Source: Bacteroidota bacterium
GTDB taxonomy: Bacteria; Bacteroidota; Rhodothermia; Rhodothermales; Bin80
DNA: 64,000 nt
NCBI GenBank assembly: GCA_026708685.1
Contig: JAPOUL010000027.1
Location: 1,208 to 65,207 of the forward strand
Direction of reading: 5' to 3'
The notes beneath the pieces are model-generated. The model saw only the letters and a program-made list of their open reading frames with translations. It was not told the DNA's origin and made no database searches. Made by a program: the position numbers and the translations under genes. This document shows positions 19,827-30,187 of this stretch, piece by piece (within the stretch, counting starts at the first letter, position 1; each line of letters starts with the position of its first letter).

Positions 19827-20186
19827 ATGATTTCAAAAACCGGATTAGTGATGAATTTTCTAAACATGATCTCTTCGGTTCAAGAAAATATCAAATCGTT
19901 CAACGAATATCTGGAGCAACAGGCTCGATATCAAGCAGCAAAAACAAAAGCACTTGAGGACAGAAACAAACATCGGTACATGTATGCCAACAGATTTATG
20001 AAAATTTCATACATAAGCTTGATCTTTGGGGCGTTGATGATAATAGCTGATGGAATTAAGATGACAGGATTTGATCTGAGCAATTCTGTTATTATTGCAT
20101 TGTTGGGTACGGCCCTGTCAACCGTGTTTGCACCTACATATCTTCTGGCAAAATATCTTTTTAAGCACGATGAAGATATTTATTGA
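19827..20186 (+). CDS. Small two-helix membrane protein, candidate toxin of Panacea pair
   Basis: This 119-aa protein has a charged, heptad-like N-terminal region (residues ~15-50, rich in Gln, Lys, Glu) followed by two hydrophobic segments (ISLIFGALMIIADGI and IIALLGTALSTVFAPTYLL) with a short loop and a charged tail. No enzyme motif is seen. Panacea antitoxins are known to pair with small membrane-depolarising toxins, which fits this layout. The start is uncertain: ATG 19827 gives the listed form, ATG 19851 (MNFLNM) a shorter one. A 48-residue ORF in another frame begins at ATG 19811, overlapping the antitoxin stop as ATGA. A frameshift at the N-terminus is therefore possible. Confidence 0.65.
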   Translation: MISKTGLVMNFLNMISSVQENIKSFNEYLEQQARYQAAKTKALEDRNKHRYMYANRFMKISYISLIFGALMIIADGIKMTGFDLSNSVIIALLGTALSTVFAPTYLLAKYLFKHDEDIY

Positions 20187-20249
20187 AGTGAAACAAGGCC
20201 AGTGATCAACCACTAATAAATGAACTTAGGAATTCTCCAATAGCAAATC

Positions 20250-20283
20250 AAAAACACACCAGAGAGATCTTGGGGTGTTTTTC
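20250..20283 (+). terminator. Rho-independent terminator after Panacea operon
   Basis: A hairpin with arms AAAAACACACC and GGGGTGTTTTTC (one mismatch in the stem) and a 11-nt loop is followed by a T-rich run. It lies 64 bp past the membrane-protein stop and closes the two-gene unit. The A/T content of both sides would also let it work for the opposite strand. Confidence 0.65.
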
Positions 20284-20328
20284 TATTAGAACGCGGAGAT
20301 ATTGCAAATGCCTTGATAAATGGGTGCT

Positions 20329-20976
20329 TCAACTTGAAGCATAGGCTACAGCATCTTTCACTTTAGTAAGTTCAATTTGATACCCTGTTGCTATGTTTTC
20401 TAAGGACTCTCCCGCTTGAAATAAGTCAATCACAGTCTCAACGGTCACTCCAGTACCAGCAATGGTAGGTTGTCCAAATCGGATTTTAGGGTCAATTCTA
20501 ATACTCTTGCTCTCTTTACCAGAAACCCATGGATACAATACATCGGGAAGATCCTCATTATTAAATTCAAGCCGATTAATGTATTTACCTATAAGATCAA
20601 CGGATTCAATCTGTCCACGGCGAGTTGCATTAAGCAAGATCTTTCTAGCGTACTTAAAATAAACATCACCTCCAACACGAATTTGAGGATTGATTAGTGG
20701 GTAAGCAATATCCAACTCACTCCTGAGATATAGAGATGCCTCCCGTATCCTTGGAAGGGAGATTCCAAGATTTTTTCTCATATAATTAATGGCAAAAGCC
20801 TCTGAAAGCTGAAGAAAGTTCAAGGGCTCCTTACTTGTCGAAACAGCAATGACAGGTTTCGTACGACTGCCTCTGAGCCATGAATACAAGGTAGAATATG
20901 GCATTCTCAACGCCATAGACACATCCTGATAAGAGTAAAGAGGACACTCTTGTGGAGAAACACCGCCATACATCAT
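20329..20976 (-). CDS. DUF433 protein with N-terminal helix-turn-helix
   Basis: From ATG 20976 this gives 215 aa. An N-terminal MerR-like helix-turn-helix (YSYQDVSMALRMPYSTLYSWLRG) is followed by a helical middle region and the C-terminal DUF433 winged-helix domain (IRIDPKIRFGQPTIAGTGVTVE, then LFQAGESLENIA). This longer architecture is common for DUF433 proteins, which are usually DNA-binding antitoxin-like regulators next to a PIN-like (DUF5615) toxin. No such partner is adjacent here, so it may act alone or have lost its toxin. In-frame upstream ATG 21102 would add 42 residues that look non-native. Confidence 0.8.
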   Translation of the reverse strand: MMYGGVSPQECPLYSYQDVSMALRMPYSTLYSWLRGSRTKPVIAVSTSKEPLNFLQLSEAFAINYMRKNLGISLPRIREASLYLRSELDIAYPLINPQIRVGGDVYFKYARKILLNATRRGQIESVDLIGKYINRLEFNNEDLPDVLYPWVSGKESKSIRIDPKIRFGQPTIAGTGVTVETVIDLFQAGESLENIATGYQIELTKVKDAVAYASS

Positions 20977-21219
20977 TTTGCTGTAGTTCTGAAGAATTAA
21001 TGATATACAAAATGTGAGTGTATTAACCTCTGTCTTCAACAATGGTTCTGTGGATTGTTGGTGAGAGATGATGTATGATTGACTGTATATTGAGAGATTC
21101 ACACGGGAGTTGTGTTGGAATCTGTATCATTGCAGATCCGATGATTGGATAAATTTCACTGGATCAGGGTGCAAGGGTATTATCGATAACGATCGATCCA
21201 ATGGCATCTATCAGATCAA

Positions 21220-23616
21220 TCACTTCTTTTTGCGGCGGCCTTTTCGCTTTCTTGGATTGGCAGCTCTGAAATCCAAGAGTTCAATGGCTTTGTCCAAAGT
21301 GATTTCGCCAGCCCCCTGTTTATTTCGGATAGGTGCATTTATTTTTCCACGTTTTACATAAGGTCCATAAGGGCCCTCATCATAGAGGACACGTTCGCCA
21401 TTTTTTGGGTCAACCCCCAGTTCAACAGGAAAACGTAGAAGTCGAATGGCAAGATCTAACGTAATATCTTCAGGGGCAGTGCCCTTTGGAATAGATTTTC
21501 GGCGAGGCTTTTCCTTGGATGGTGTAGGATTGACCAATTCAATATAAGCTCCATATGTACCATTCTTTAAGAGGATCGGTTGATTCGTTTCAGGGTGAAT
21601 TCCCAGCTGCTGGTCGGGAGTTTTTGCCTGATTCAACAGAGCAATCAATTGCTCATCATCCACATCAGCGGGCATCCAGTTGTCAGGTATCGTTTTACGC
21701 AGCTGTTCTCCGTCAATCGTCGCCTCCACATAAGGACCATATTGACCGACACGAACAACACATGTTTGCCATTTAGGGGAGAAGACCGTAGAGATTTTAC
21801 GAGGATCCACCTCGTCTAAAGCAACATCTACGCGTTTTTGAATTCCCTCCTCTCCTTGATCAATGGAATAAAGAAACTCCTGTCCCTTCGCCCTGCCAAG
21901 AGATATGTCATCAAGTTTTTTTTCCATTTGAGCGGTAAAGCCTGAATCCACCAACGGTTCAAATCTCTCCTGCATGACGGCGTTCGTAGCGAACGCACGA
22001 AACGAAGGGGCGAGAGCTGTGCCAGACTTGACGACGCTTCCACGATCCTGAATTGTAGTAATGATGGTGGCATAGGTGCTTGGTCGCCCTATTCCATCCT
22101 GTTCAAGCTTCTTGATTAAGGATGCCTCTGTAAAGCGGGCAGGTGGCTTGGTCTCATGAGATTTTGATTCCAACTGGAGACACTTCAAAGGTTGCTGGGC
22201 CTCAAGAGGGGGCAGGTATTTTTCAGAACTCTGTTGTGCCTGAGAGGGGAGATCGCTTCCTTCAACATAAACCAGCAGAAATCCTGCAAACAGAACACGC
22301 CGACCCGTAGACCGAAAATGAGCAATCGTTCCATCAGTAAGTGTCGCGGTGGAGACAGCCTGAATATCTTCAACTTTGGCATCTGCCATCTGGCTGGCAA
22401 CCGTACGCTTCCAGATGAGGTCATAGAGTTTTCTTTCATCCCCTTTCAGCTGCAGTTGGCTACCCGTTTTCATTTCGCGCCCAGAGGGGCGAATCGCTTC
22501 ATGGGCTTCTTGTGCATTGGCCACCTTACTCTTATACTGGCGCACCTGTGGGCTAAGGTTTTCTGACCCATAGGTATGGACTACTGCATCACGGGCCGCA
22601 TTCAGTGCCTCCTTTGAAAGGGTCACGGAATCGGTTCGCATATAGGTGATGTACCCCTGCTCGTAGAGCTTCTGGGCCACCATCATCGTCTTTTTGGCAC
22701 TCCACCGAAATTTTCGACTCCCTTCCTGCTGTAAGGATGAAGTAATAAATGGTGCTGCGGGGCTTCGCTTGCGCTCTTTGGTAGAGACATCGGAGATACG
22801 CCAGTCGGCAGAGGGAAGGCGGAGCACTAGATCATCAGCCGTCTCCTTGCTCATCAGCAGAATGTCAGAAGATTGGGCAGACGTTTTCAGTTGACCAGTG
22901 TTATCGTCAAAATCACGGCCCGTTGCCAATCTCTGGATTCCAAGATGTGTCATGGTTGCCGAGAACTCTTCGGAATCTGTTTGCAGCGTGGCCTCCAGGT
23001 CCCAATAGAAAGCGGCAATAAATTCCATGCGTTTTTTTTCGCGTTCCACCAAGAGACGGACCGCAACGCTCTGGACGCGTCCAGCACTGGTGCCCTTGCC
23101 GATCTTTCGCCAAAGTACGGGAGAAATTTTATACCCCACCAAACGGTCGAGAACTCTACGCGACTCTTGGGCAGCAACTAGGTTTTGGTTGACATCACGA
23201 GTATTTTGAAGTGCCTTTTCAATGGCATTTTTTGTAATTTCATGGAACACCATCCTACGAACGGGAACGGTGGGCTTGAGGACCTGAATCAGATGCCATC
23301 CAATCGCTTCACCCTCTCGATCTTCGTCAGTGGCAATGAGGAGTTCGGTAGATTTGGACAGTGCCTCCCTGAGTTCTTTGACGACTTTTTTCTTATCGGA
23401 TGGAATGATGTACAGGGGCTTGAATTGCCCATTTTCCATCTTGACGGCCAGATTGCTCCAGCTTTCTTTTTTGTACTTGGCAGGGACTTCACGGGCATTA
23501 CGCGGCAAATCGCGGATATGACCAAAACTGGCCATGACCGTATACTTGGATGAAGGCAGGAAACGACTAATCGTTTTTGCCTTGGTGGGAGACTCAACAA
23601 TGACTAAAGTGGACAT
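21220..23616 (-). CDS. topA: DNA topoisomerase I
   Basis: From ATG 23616 (MSTLVIVESPTKAKT) this gives 798 aa. The Toprim domain is at the N-terminus (ATDEDREGEAIGWH), followed by the type IA topoisomerase core with GRVQSVAVRLLVERE and the active-site tyrosine in GYITYMRTDS. The C-terminus carries repeated GPYGPYV/GTYGAYIE modules (TopoI_C repeats) instead of zinc fingers and ends in a basic KRKGRRKKK-like tail. It relaxes negative supercoils. The in-frame ATG at 23658 adds 14 residues with no family support. It is divergent from ppdK. Confidence 0.96.
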   Translation of the reverse strand: MSTLVIVESPTKAKTISRFLPSSKYTVMASFGHIRDLPRNAREVPAKYKKESWSNLAVKMENGQFKPLYIIPSDKKKVVKELREALSKSTELLIATDEDREGEAIGWHLIQVLKPTVPVRRMVFHEITKNAIEKALQNTRDVNQNLVAAQESRRVLDRLVGYKISPVLWRKIGKGTSAGRVQSVAVRLLVEREKKRMEFIAAFYWDLEATLQTDSEEFSATMTHLGIQRLATGRDFDDNTGQLKTSAQSSDILLMSKETADDLVLRLPSADWRISDVSTKERKRSPAAPFITSSLQQEGSRKFRWSAKKTMMVAQKLYEQGYITYMRTDSVTLSKEALNAARDAVVHTYGSENLSPQVRQYKSKVANAQEAHEAIRPSGREMKTGSQLQLKGDERKLYDLIWKRTVASQMADAKVEDIQAVSTATLTDGTIAHFRSTGRRVLFAGFLLVYVEGSDLPSQAQQSSEKYLPPLEAQQPLKCLQLESKSHETKPPARFTEASLIKKLEQDGIGRPSTYATIITTIQDRGSVVKSGTALAPSFRAFATNAVMQERFEPLVDSGFTAQMEKKLDDISLGRAKGQEFLYSIDQGEEGIQKRVDVALDEVDPRKISTVFSPKWQTCVVRVGQYGPYVEATIDGEQLRKTIPDNWMPADVDDEQLIALLNQAKTPDQQLGIHPETNQPILLKNGTYGAYIELVNPTPSKEKPRRKSIPKGTAPEDITLDLAIRLLRFPVELGVDPKNGERVLYDEGPYGPYVKRGKINAPIRNKQGAGEITLDKAIELLDFRAANPRKRKGRRKKK

Positions 23617-23774
23617 TAAACTGTAAATTTTGACGGGTTCACGCGTATGTGAATACAACGTTCCCTTGACAAAAGGGTATCATTATACGTTAAACCGAAA
23701 TTTTTGAGTAAATTTCCTATTCCGTAGCATAGCGAGCTACATTACCTTACTATTCATCATCACTAATTTTGATC

Positions 23775-26414
23775 ATGTCCACACAATATGTGTATCGCTT
23801 TGGCAACAAAGCGACCGAAGGATCCAAAGAAATGAAATCCTTACTTGGAGGCAAAGGAGCCAACCTTGCCGAAATGAGCTCTATTGGATTGCCTGTGCCT
23901 CCTGGATTTACAGTCACCACGGAAACATGCCACTACTACAGTAGCAACCAGCACTCATGGCCGCATGGGTTGAAACATCAAATTGAGCAAGGCTTGAAGC
24001 ATGTTGAGCAAGCATTGGGTCGCACATTGGGAGATCCATCAAAACCGCTTCTGGTGTCTGTTCGCAGTGGTGCCGCTCAATCCATGCCTGGGATGATGGA
24101 TACCGTCCTGAATCTTGGAATGAATGATCAGGTTGTCGAGGGGCTCGCTATCGAAAGTGGTAACGAACGGTTTGCTTACGATGCCTATCGACGATTCATT
24201 GACATGTTTGGTGATGTCGTCATGGGAGTTCATCACCACTATTTTGAAGAGGCGATTGACTCCATGAAAAAATCCAAGGGAGTCACCGATGACGTAGATC
24301 TGAATGCCGAAGATCTAAAACAGCTCGTCAAGCAGTTCAAGGCGATTTACAAACAGCATGCAGGTCATTCATTCCCAACCAATCCTCACACGCAGTTGGA
24401 GCATGCAATCAATGCAGTATTCAATTCATGGGACAGCAATCGTGCGATTAAGTACCGTCGAATTAACAAAATTACCGGACTGTTAGGGACAGCTGTCAAT
24501 GTACAGGCAATGGTCTATGGCAATATGGGAGAAAGCAGTGGGACGGGCGTATGCTTTACGCGTAATCCCTCCAATGGTGAACCCGAATTGTATGGTGAAT
24601 ATCTGGTGAATGCACAAGGAGAGGATGTTGTAGCAGGGATCCGAACGCCAAAACCCATTTCTGAAATGGCACAGGAGTTTCCCCAGCCCTATCATGAGTT
24701 GTTGAGGATGACCTCAGATCTTGAAAAGCATTACAAAAACATGCAAGACATTGAGTTCACGATCCAGGATGGCTCGCTCTATATCCTACAAACCCGTAAT
24801 GGGAAGCGAACGGGTCGTGCTGCTCTGCGAACCGCTGTGGATTTGGTGGAAGAAGGAATCACCGATAAAGTGACCGCTGTGCGAGATCTTGTAGAACCGG
24901 GCCATTTAGATCAACTGCTCCATCCTGGATTTAAAGATGAACTTGCTTATCAGGATGATGTCTTAGCCGTTGGACTTCCAGCCTCACCTGGAGCTGCTGT
25001 TGGACAAGTTGTCTTTACAGCCGATGAAGCAGAGTCTTGGGCCCAAGAGGGTAAAAAAGTGATTCTTGTTCGTATTGAAACGAGCCCTGAGGATGTAGGA
25101 GGGATGGATGCAGCTCAGGGAATCTTGACCTCACGTGGAGGCATGACTAGCCACGCTGCTGTCGTAGCTCGTGGCTGGGGTAAGCCATGCGTTGCTGGCT
25201 GTGGAGATGTGCACATCAATTATGGAACGAAGTCATTCACTGTAGGTGAAGTGACAATCCATGAGGGAGAATGGATCAGCATTAACGGTTCATCGGGTGA
25301 GCTTATCCAGGGTGCACAGGATCTTGTGAGTGCTCAAATGAGCGAAGACTTTGTGACGTTCATGAATTGGGCCGATGAAGTTCGCCCCATCAAAGTTCGT
25401 ACGAATGCAGATACCCCCGAAGATGCAGAGAAAGCCATTTCTTTTGGTGCGGAGGGAATTGGTCTGTGCAGGACAGAGCATATGTTTTTTGAAGGGAATC
25501 GGATTCTGAGTGTTCGAGAGATGATTCTAGCAAAATCGGATGAGGACAGAGTATCGGCACTCAATAAACTGCTTCCTTTTCAGAGAGATGACTTTATCGG
25601 GATCTTCAAGGCTATGAATGGCAAACCGGTCACCATCCGTCTTTTGGATCCACCGTTGCATGAATTTCTTCCCCATGATGAATCAGGAAAACAAGAAATG
25701 GCTCAGTTGATGGGAGTTTCGCAGAGCGTAATTGAAGCAAAACTTGTTGAACTCCACGAATTTAATCCGATGTTAGGTCATCGCGGTTGCCGTCTTGGAA
25801 TTACGTTTCCCGAAATCACGATCATGCAGACGCGTGCTATCATTGAAGCTGCGGTAGAAGTACGCAATGCAGGGTTTGATCCTTATCCTGAAATCATGGT
25901 CCCCCTGATCGGAACGGTCGAAGAATTTCAGAATCAGAAACAATTGATTCAGGAGACTGCTGAGAAAGTCTTTGAAGAAGCAGGAACACGAATTGACTAC
26001 CTGATTGGAACGATGATTGAAGTTCCTAGGGCGGCTCTAACTGCTGATGCAATTGCCAAGGAAGCGGACTTCTTTTCCTTCGGCACCAATGATTTGACTC
26101 AGATGTGTTTTGGTTATAGCCGTGATGATGCTGGGAAATTTCTCCCAGGTTATGTAGAGCATAAGATTCTTGCGGATGATCCTTTTCAAGTTCTGGATCA
26201 GGAGGGAGTGGGTCAACTTGTAGAGATAGCGACCCATCGCGGAAGGGATGCCAAATCCACCTTGAAGATTGGGATTTGCGGAGAACATGGTGGAGAGCCG
26301 CAGTCGGTTGGATTTTGTTATCGGCTAGGGTTTGATTACGTGTCTTGTTCTCCATTCAGAGTTCCGATTGCTCGTTTATCTGCCGCACAAGCTCATCTTG
26401 AAAACCAGTCATAA
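23775..26414 (+). CDS. ppdK: Pyruvate, phosphate dikinase
   Basis: From ATG 23775 this is 879 aa, full length. The order is the N-terminal ATP-grasp nucleotide domain ([11 protein letters not shown], then [21 protein letters not shown]), the swivelling phosphohistidine domain with the catalytic His in [19 protein letters not shown], and the C-terminal PEP/pyruvate TIM barrel ([29 protein letters not shown]). It interconverts pyruvate + ATP + Pi with PEP + AMP + PPi, serving gluconeogenesis or PPi-linked glycolysis. A TTG upstream is in frame but ATG is preferred. The next gene follows after 3 bp, so they may be co-transcribed. Confidence 0.97.
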   Translation: MSTQYVYRFGNKATEGSKEMKSLLGGKGANLAEMSSIGLPVPPGFTVTTETCHYYSSNQHSWPHGLKHQIEQGLKHVEQALGRTLGDPSKPLLVSVRSGAAQSMPGMMDTVLNLGMNDQVVEGLAIESGNERFAYDAYRRFIDMFGDVVMGVHHHYFEEAIDSMKKSKGVTDDVDLNAEDLKQLVKQFKAIYKQHAGHSFPTNPHTQLEHAINAVFNSWDSNRAIKYRRINKITGLLGTAVNVQAMVYGNMGESSGTGVCFTRNPSNGEPELYGEYLVNAQGEDVVAGIRTPKPISEMAQEFPQPYHELLRMTSDLEKHYKNMQDIEFTIQDGSLYILQTRNGKRTGRAALRTAVDLVEEGITDKVTAVRDLVEPGHLDQLLHPGFKDELAYQDDVLAVGLPASPGAAVGQVVFTADEAESWAQEGKKVILVRIETSPEDVGGMDAAQGILTSRGGMTSHAAVVARGWGKPCVAGCGDVHINYGTKSFTVGEVTIHEGEWISINGSSGELIQGAQDLVSAQMSEDFVTFMNWADEVRPIKVRTNADTPEDAEKAISFGAEGIGLCRTEHMFFEGNRILSVREMILAKSDEDRVSALNKLLPFQRDDFIGIFKAMNGKPVTIRLLDPPLHEFLPHDESGKQEMAQLMGVSQSVIEAKLVELHEFNPMLGHRGCRLGITFPEITIMQTRAIIEAAVEVRNAGFDPYPEIMVPLIGTVEEFQNQKQLIQETAEKVFEEAGTRIDYLIGTMIEVPRAALTADAIAKEADFFSFGTNDLTQMCFGYSRDDAGKFLPGYVEHKILADDPFQVLDQEGVGQLVEIATHRGRDAKSTLKIGICGEHGGEPQSVGFCYRLGFDYVSCSPFRVPIARLSAAQAHLENQS

Positions 26415-26417
26415 AGC

Positions 26418-28097
26418 ATGGGCTGGTTGATAGGTTTTGCAGGGGCGAATGCTCCCGCAAAACCTCCTCTTCAGCATCGTGATTCCCGATATGAGATTAT
26501 TGAGGATGATCTACATGCTCAAGCGGGAGGACCAGCTGAGACGTGTTTATATGGACCTCTTCCGAGAGAACGCCAATTTATAGTTTTGGGGCTGGGGATT
26601 CGTGATGGAAGGATCCTTACTCAGAACGACTGGGCATATCTACTGAATCAATCTCATGTTGATGTGGATGATCTAGATGGTCATTTCATCATCGTGTGCT
26701 GGGGTGCAGCTCAGGTGGAATGTTTTACCGATTGTACGGGCGTTCGAACCTTGTACTATCGTCCATGGTCAGGAGGTATTCTCTTCAGCACACGTTTGGA
26801 TTGGTTGGCCATTGAAACGTCCCCGTTGGATATTGACTATTCTGCCTTTGGTGCTCAGTGGTTTTTTGCCAATTCAATTTCTACCTCCAGTGTAATCAAA
26901 CAGGTATCTCGTCTAGAGTCTGGGGCACATGCCATCATCAAGAAGAGGAACGTACAGATCACTTCCAAGCGGTGGGAATGTGAAGTATCGCCTGTGGATA
27001 TTGATGGATCAAGGTATGAACGAACTCTGAGACAGTCCTTAAATATCAGAGGCCATCACTCATGGAGTCTGGGCTTGTCGGGTGGACTTGATTCTAGAGT
27101 TTTATGCTCCATTGGAAAAAATATCTCAACCCATTCTTGGGGGCCATTGGATCATCCTGATGTGCAGATCTCCCGTCAAGTAGCTCAAGCCCAAGGAATT
27201 GAACAGCAGTATTTTGAACATCAGCTTCCCGATGTTGACCGATGTATTTCTTACCTGCGAGAGAGGGTTGGGCTGACCCAAGTCATCACTCCAGCATCTG
27301 CATCCGTTCAGCGTAGTGCATATTGTCAACTCTATCAAATGGGGAAGGGGATTATTGATGGTGGGTTTGGAGAAATCGCACGCCGTCAGCTCTTCAATCA
27401 ACTTGTATTAGAACGTACGATTCATGGTGATTCTATCCGCCGACCTTTGAAAATTCCCGCTGTAGGAAAGGCGGATATTTTCAATTCTGAGGTCCAAGAA
27501 TATATGGTAGTTGCCGCTCAACAAGAGCTCAATGATGCGTGGACACATCTTCCTCAATCTATGTCGATTGCGGATAAGGCGGATTGGATTAGCATTCGAT
27601 CCCGCTTACCGAATTTTTTTGGTTTTGAGCAAAATTACTTAGACAATGAGTGTATTTCCTATATGCCTTATGCCCAACCTTCAGTCTTGCGGGCATTATT
27701 TCAGGTTCCGCTACGATTGCGTTGGCATGGACGGTTGTTGAGGCACATGCTCAAAAGATCTGCTCCCACTTTATCATCGTATCCACTAGTGAAAGGAACC
27801 ATTACGTATCCGTTTTCATTGGGCACATTCAGCTCGTATGCTTACACTCATTTCAAGAAACGAATTGGAATGGATTATTGTGATCGTAGAACAGAGATGT
27901 ATCTCTACCACATGCGAGAATATATCTTGGATACGCTTCGAAGTCATTCAGTGCTCCACTATGAGCCTTATGATCAGACAAAGTTACAGTCATTCGCTGA
28001 TGGATTGGCCCGTGGGGATGTATCAAATGCAACCCAGTTAGATTGGTGGCTTACCTTTGATATGTGGAGAAAAGTACTATCTCTTGAATCGCAATAG
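26418..28097 (+). CDS. Asparagine-synthase-like protein lacking the amidotransferase cysteine
   Basis: This 559-aa protein has the asparagine synthetase B layout: a glutamine-amidotransferase-like N-terminal half (DGHFIIVCWG, TDCTGVRTLYY, STRLDWL) and a C-terminal synthase half with the PP-loop LSGGLDSRVL near residue 220. The catalytic Cys that must follow the initiator Met is absent (the protein begins MGW), so the glutaminase site is probably dead and the enzyme may use ammonia or catalyse another ATP-dependent amide or ester formation. Such divergent AsnB paralogues occur in surface-glycan and natural-product loci. It lies 3 bp after ppdK. The substrate is unknown. Confidence 0.75.
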   Translation: MGWLIGFAGANAPAKPPLQHRDSRYEIIEDDLHAQAGGPAETCLYGPLPRERQFIVLGLGIRDGRILTQNDWAYLLNQSHVDVDDLDGHFIIVCWGAAQVECFTDCTGVRTLYYRPWSGGILFSTRLDWLAIETSPLDIDYSAFGAQWFFANSISTSSVIKQVSRLESGAHAIIKKRNVQITSKRWECEVSPVDIDGSRYERTLRQSLNIRGHHSWSLGLSGGLDSRVLCSIGKNISTHSWGPLDHPDVQISRQVAQAQGIEQQYFEHQLPDVDRCISYLRERVGLTQVITPASASVQRSAYCQLYQMGKGIIDGGFGEIARRQLFNQLVLERTIHGDSIRRPLKIPAVGKADIFNSEVQEYMVVAAQQELNDAWTHLPQSMSIADKADWISIRSRLPNFFGFEQNYLDNECISYMPYAQPSVLRALFQVPLRLRWHGRLLRHMLKRSAPTLSSYPLVKGTITYPFSLGTFSSYAYTHFKKRIGMDYCDRRTEMYLYHMREYILDTLRSHSVLHYEPYDQTKLQSFADGLARGDVSNATQLDWWLTFDMWRKVLSLESQ

Positions 28098-28119
28098 GAT
28101 CATGGGTTGGTAGACATCT

Positions 28120-29328
28120 TCATTCAGAGGAGGAGTTGCCTCGTGGAATAAAAGCCTGAATTCCTGTAATGGTGCGACCAAGAATGAGTCCATGAATATC
28201 ATAGGTACCTTCATAAGTGTTGACGCTTTCGAGGTTCATCATATGATGGATGACTCTGAATTCGCCACTGATCCCATTGCCCCCTAACATATCACGGGCA
28301 GTTCTGGCTATCTGTAAGGCAGAATTACAATTATTGCGCTTTGCCATGGAAACCATTTCTGGTGTGCTCTGACCAGCATCCATAAGTTGACCGATCCGCC
28401 ATGCAAAGAGTTGCATTTGTGTAATGCTGGTCATCATATTGGCAAGTTTTGTCTGAACGAGTTGCATGGATGCCAGTGGATTTCCAAATTGTTCTCGCTC
28501 CAAAACATACTGACGGGCCCTGTCAAAACAGTTTTCGGCCGCTCCGCAAGCTCCCCAGACGATTCCATACCGGGCACTGTTGAGGCATGTAAAGGGGCCA
28601 CGAAGTCCACGAATGTCAGGAAAGACTCGATTGTCGGGTACGAAGACATCCTGAAGAACGATTTCGCCAGTGATAGATGCACGTAGACTCATCTTGTTAC
28701 CCGTTTTTGGTGTCGTAAACCCTTCACTTCCCCGCTCAACAAGAAATCCTCGAATCTCCCCAGAATCATTGGGCGATTCTTTTGCTTTTGCCCATACCAC
28801 TGCAAGATCTGCAATAGGGGAGTTAGTGATCCACATTTTTGCTCCATTGAGTCTCCAACCTCCTTCAACCCGTAGAGCTGTTGTTTCCATAGAGCTTGGA
28901 TCCGATCCATGATCGGGTTCAGTTAAGCCAAAGCAACCAATGATTTCTCCAGTTGCAAGGCGAGGAAGAAAGGTCGTACGTTGTTCTTCTGTACCGAACT
29001 TAAGGATGGGTAGCATGACCAGTGAGGACTGGACAGACATAAAAGAGCGGTACCCAGAGTCGACGCGTTCTAATTCGCGTGCAACCAATCCATAGGCAGT
29101 ATAACTCACCTCTGCACCGCCATATTTCTCAGGGACAAACGAGCCTAAAAGGCCAATCTCTCCCATTTCTTTCACAATGTCCATGTGAAAGACTTCATCT
29201 TGATTCCCTTCCAATGCACGGGGTTCAAGTTTCTCCTGTGCATATCTTCTTGCACTGTTTTGGATGAGGATTTCTTCTTCACCCAAGAGAGTTCCTAAGC
29301 GAAGAAAATCATTGATATTGACGGCCAT
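28120..29328 (-). CDS. gcdH: Acyl-CoA dehydrogenase, glutaryl-CoA dehydrogenase-like
   Basis: This 402-aa protein is full length for the acyl-CoA dehydrogenase family. It shows [16 protein letters not shown] and [10 protein letters not shown] (FAD and substrate loops), [31 protein letters not shown] and the catalytic glutamate in [16 protein letters not shown]. The placement of that glutamate and the ALE-rich N-terminus match glutaryl-CoA dehydrogenases (FAD enzyme that oxidises and decarboxylates glutaryl-CoA to crotonyl-CoA in lysine/tryptophan breakdown). Substrate assignment is by family resemblance. It stands alone, and its electrons would pass to an electron-transfer flavoprotein not seen here. 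Confidence 0.88.
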   Translation of the reverse strand: MAVNINDFLRLGTLLGEEEILIQNSARRYAQEKLEPRALEGNQDEVFHMDIVKEMGEIGLLGSFVPEKYGGAEVSYTAYGLVARELERVDSGYRSFMSVQSSLVMLPILKFGTEEQRTTFLPRLATGEIIGCFGLTEPDHGSDPSSMETTALRVEGGWRLNGAKMWITNSPIADLAVVWAKAKESPNDSGEIRGFLVERGSEGFTTPKTGNKMSLRASITGEIVLQDVFVPDNRVFPDIRGLRGPFTCLNSARYGIVWGACGAAENCFDRARQYVLEREQFGNPLASMQLVQTKLANMMTSITQMQLFAWRIGQLMDAGQSTPEMVSMAKRNNCNSALQIARTARDMLGGNGISGEFRVIHHMMNLESVNTYEGTYDIHGLILGRTITGIQAFIPRGNSSSE

Positions 29329-29535
29329 AGATCACTGAGAGTGGTTTGATAAATGCAAGACGGAATGTGTCAAAAGGAGTTGATTGTATTTCAAGAATAC
29401 GACAAAGTGAGAGGATTTATTCAACGAGTTGAAGAATTTCAATAAGATGGATCTGCAACAAGTCAAGGATCTCATAGTTCCATGAGTTCACATTGTTATG
29501 AACACACATTTTTACCTTTTAGTTGCACTACCATC

Positions 29536-30048
29536 ATGCGATTGAGTTCTTGTAAAATATTCGTCTTTCTTATTGTACTCTTTGCGGTCTCCAGTGATCT
29601 GCGGGCACAATCATTTCGTCCAAAGATAGGTTTTGGACTGAGCCTCGTTGGTGGTACGACGGATCAGGCCGTAGGAACGGGACTTGACTTGAGGCTTGCA
29701 TGGGTAGTCAACCAGGATTTATCCATCGGCACTAGTGCCAACTTTGTGAACTACATCCTTGAAGGGCGCGACAATGCTGCCTATTTTTTCCATCCTAATG
29801 TCACCGCCATTGTAACCTTGGATGCTACAAACCTTCGCTCTCCCTACTTGATTTTGGGACTCGGTGGGAATTTACCTTTGGGAGGAGATGCGGACTCTGA
29901 CGAAGCGGGTCCATCCATTCACGGTGGATTGGGATGGGCCTTCTCTCTCCAATCTACGTCACTCTATTTGGAGATCACGCCAGCCATGATTGTCGTCCGT
30001 TCATCTGTAGAGTTCCAGCTTCCTGTGCGTTTCGGGGTCATTCTGTAG
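29536..30048 (+). CDS. Small outer-membrane beta-barrel protein
   Basis: From ATG 29536 this gives 170 aa with a signal peptide (MRLSSCKIFVFLIVLF…, cleavage near LRAQ), followed by alternating amphipathic strands (GFGLSLVGGTT, GLDLRLAWVV, PYLILGLGGNLPLGG, SLYLEITPAMIVV). It resembles the OmpA/OprF-like eight-strand barrel class. The function is unknown. An upstream in-frame ATG at 29482 adds 18 residues before the signal peptide and is less likely. Confidence 0.7.
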   Translation: MRLSSCKIFVFLIVLFAVSSDLRAQSFRPKIGFGLSLVGGTTDQAVGTGLDLRLAWVVNQDLSIGTSANFVNYILEGRDNAAYFFHPNVTAIVTLDATNLRSPYLILGLGGNLPLGGDADSDEAGPSIHGGLGWAFSLQSTSLYLEITPAMIVVRSSVEFQLPVRFGVIL

Positions 30049-30060
30049 AGGCTCTTATAG

Positions 30061-30090
30061 TTGCAATGAATCACAATTATTTCGTATAAT
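30061..30090 (+). promoter_or_regulatory. Sigma70-like promoter upstream of insertion-sequence remnant
   Basis: TTGCAA at 30061-30066 and TATAAT at 30085-30090 are spaced by 18 bp. This is an E. coli-like pattern rather than the TTG/TAnnTTTG pattern usual in Bacteroidota, so it may have arrived with the mobile element. It is only a pattern match. Confidence 0.3.
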
Positions 30091-30187
30091 GTGCATACAC
30101 ATAAAAACTTGGTATTATGAATTGTACAGGTTCTGGTAAATCATACCGCATCAGCATGTCTTGGATAGATCTTTTGAGATCTTCCAG

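Noticed and set aside
22192-23553. Several plus-strand ORFs opposite topA
   Set aside because: They lie entirely within the well-supported topA gene, have low-complexity composition and show no domain; they are antisense shadows.
23661-23690. TTGACA at 23666 as a ppdK promoter
   Set aside because: No good -10 sequence lies at the right spacing (the T/A-rich TTATAC is 11 bp away), so it is not called.
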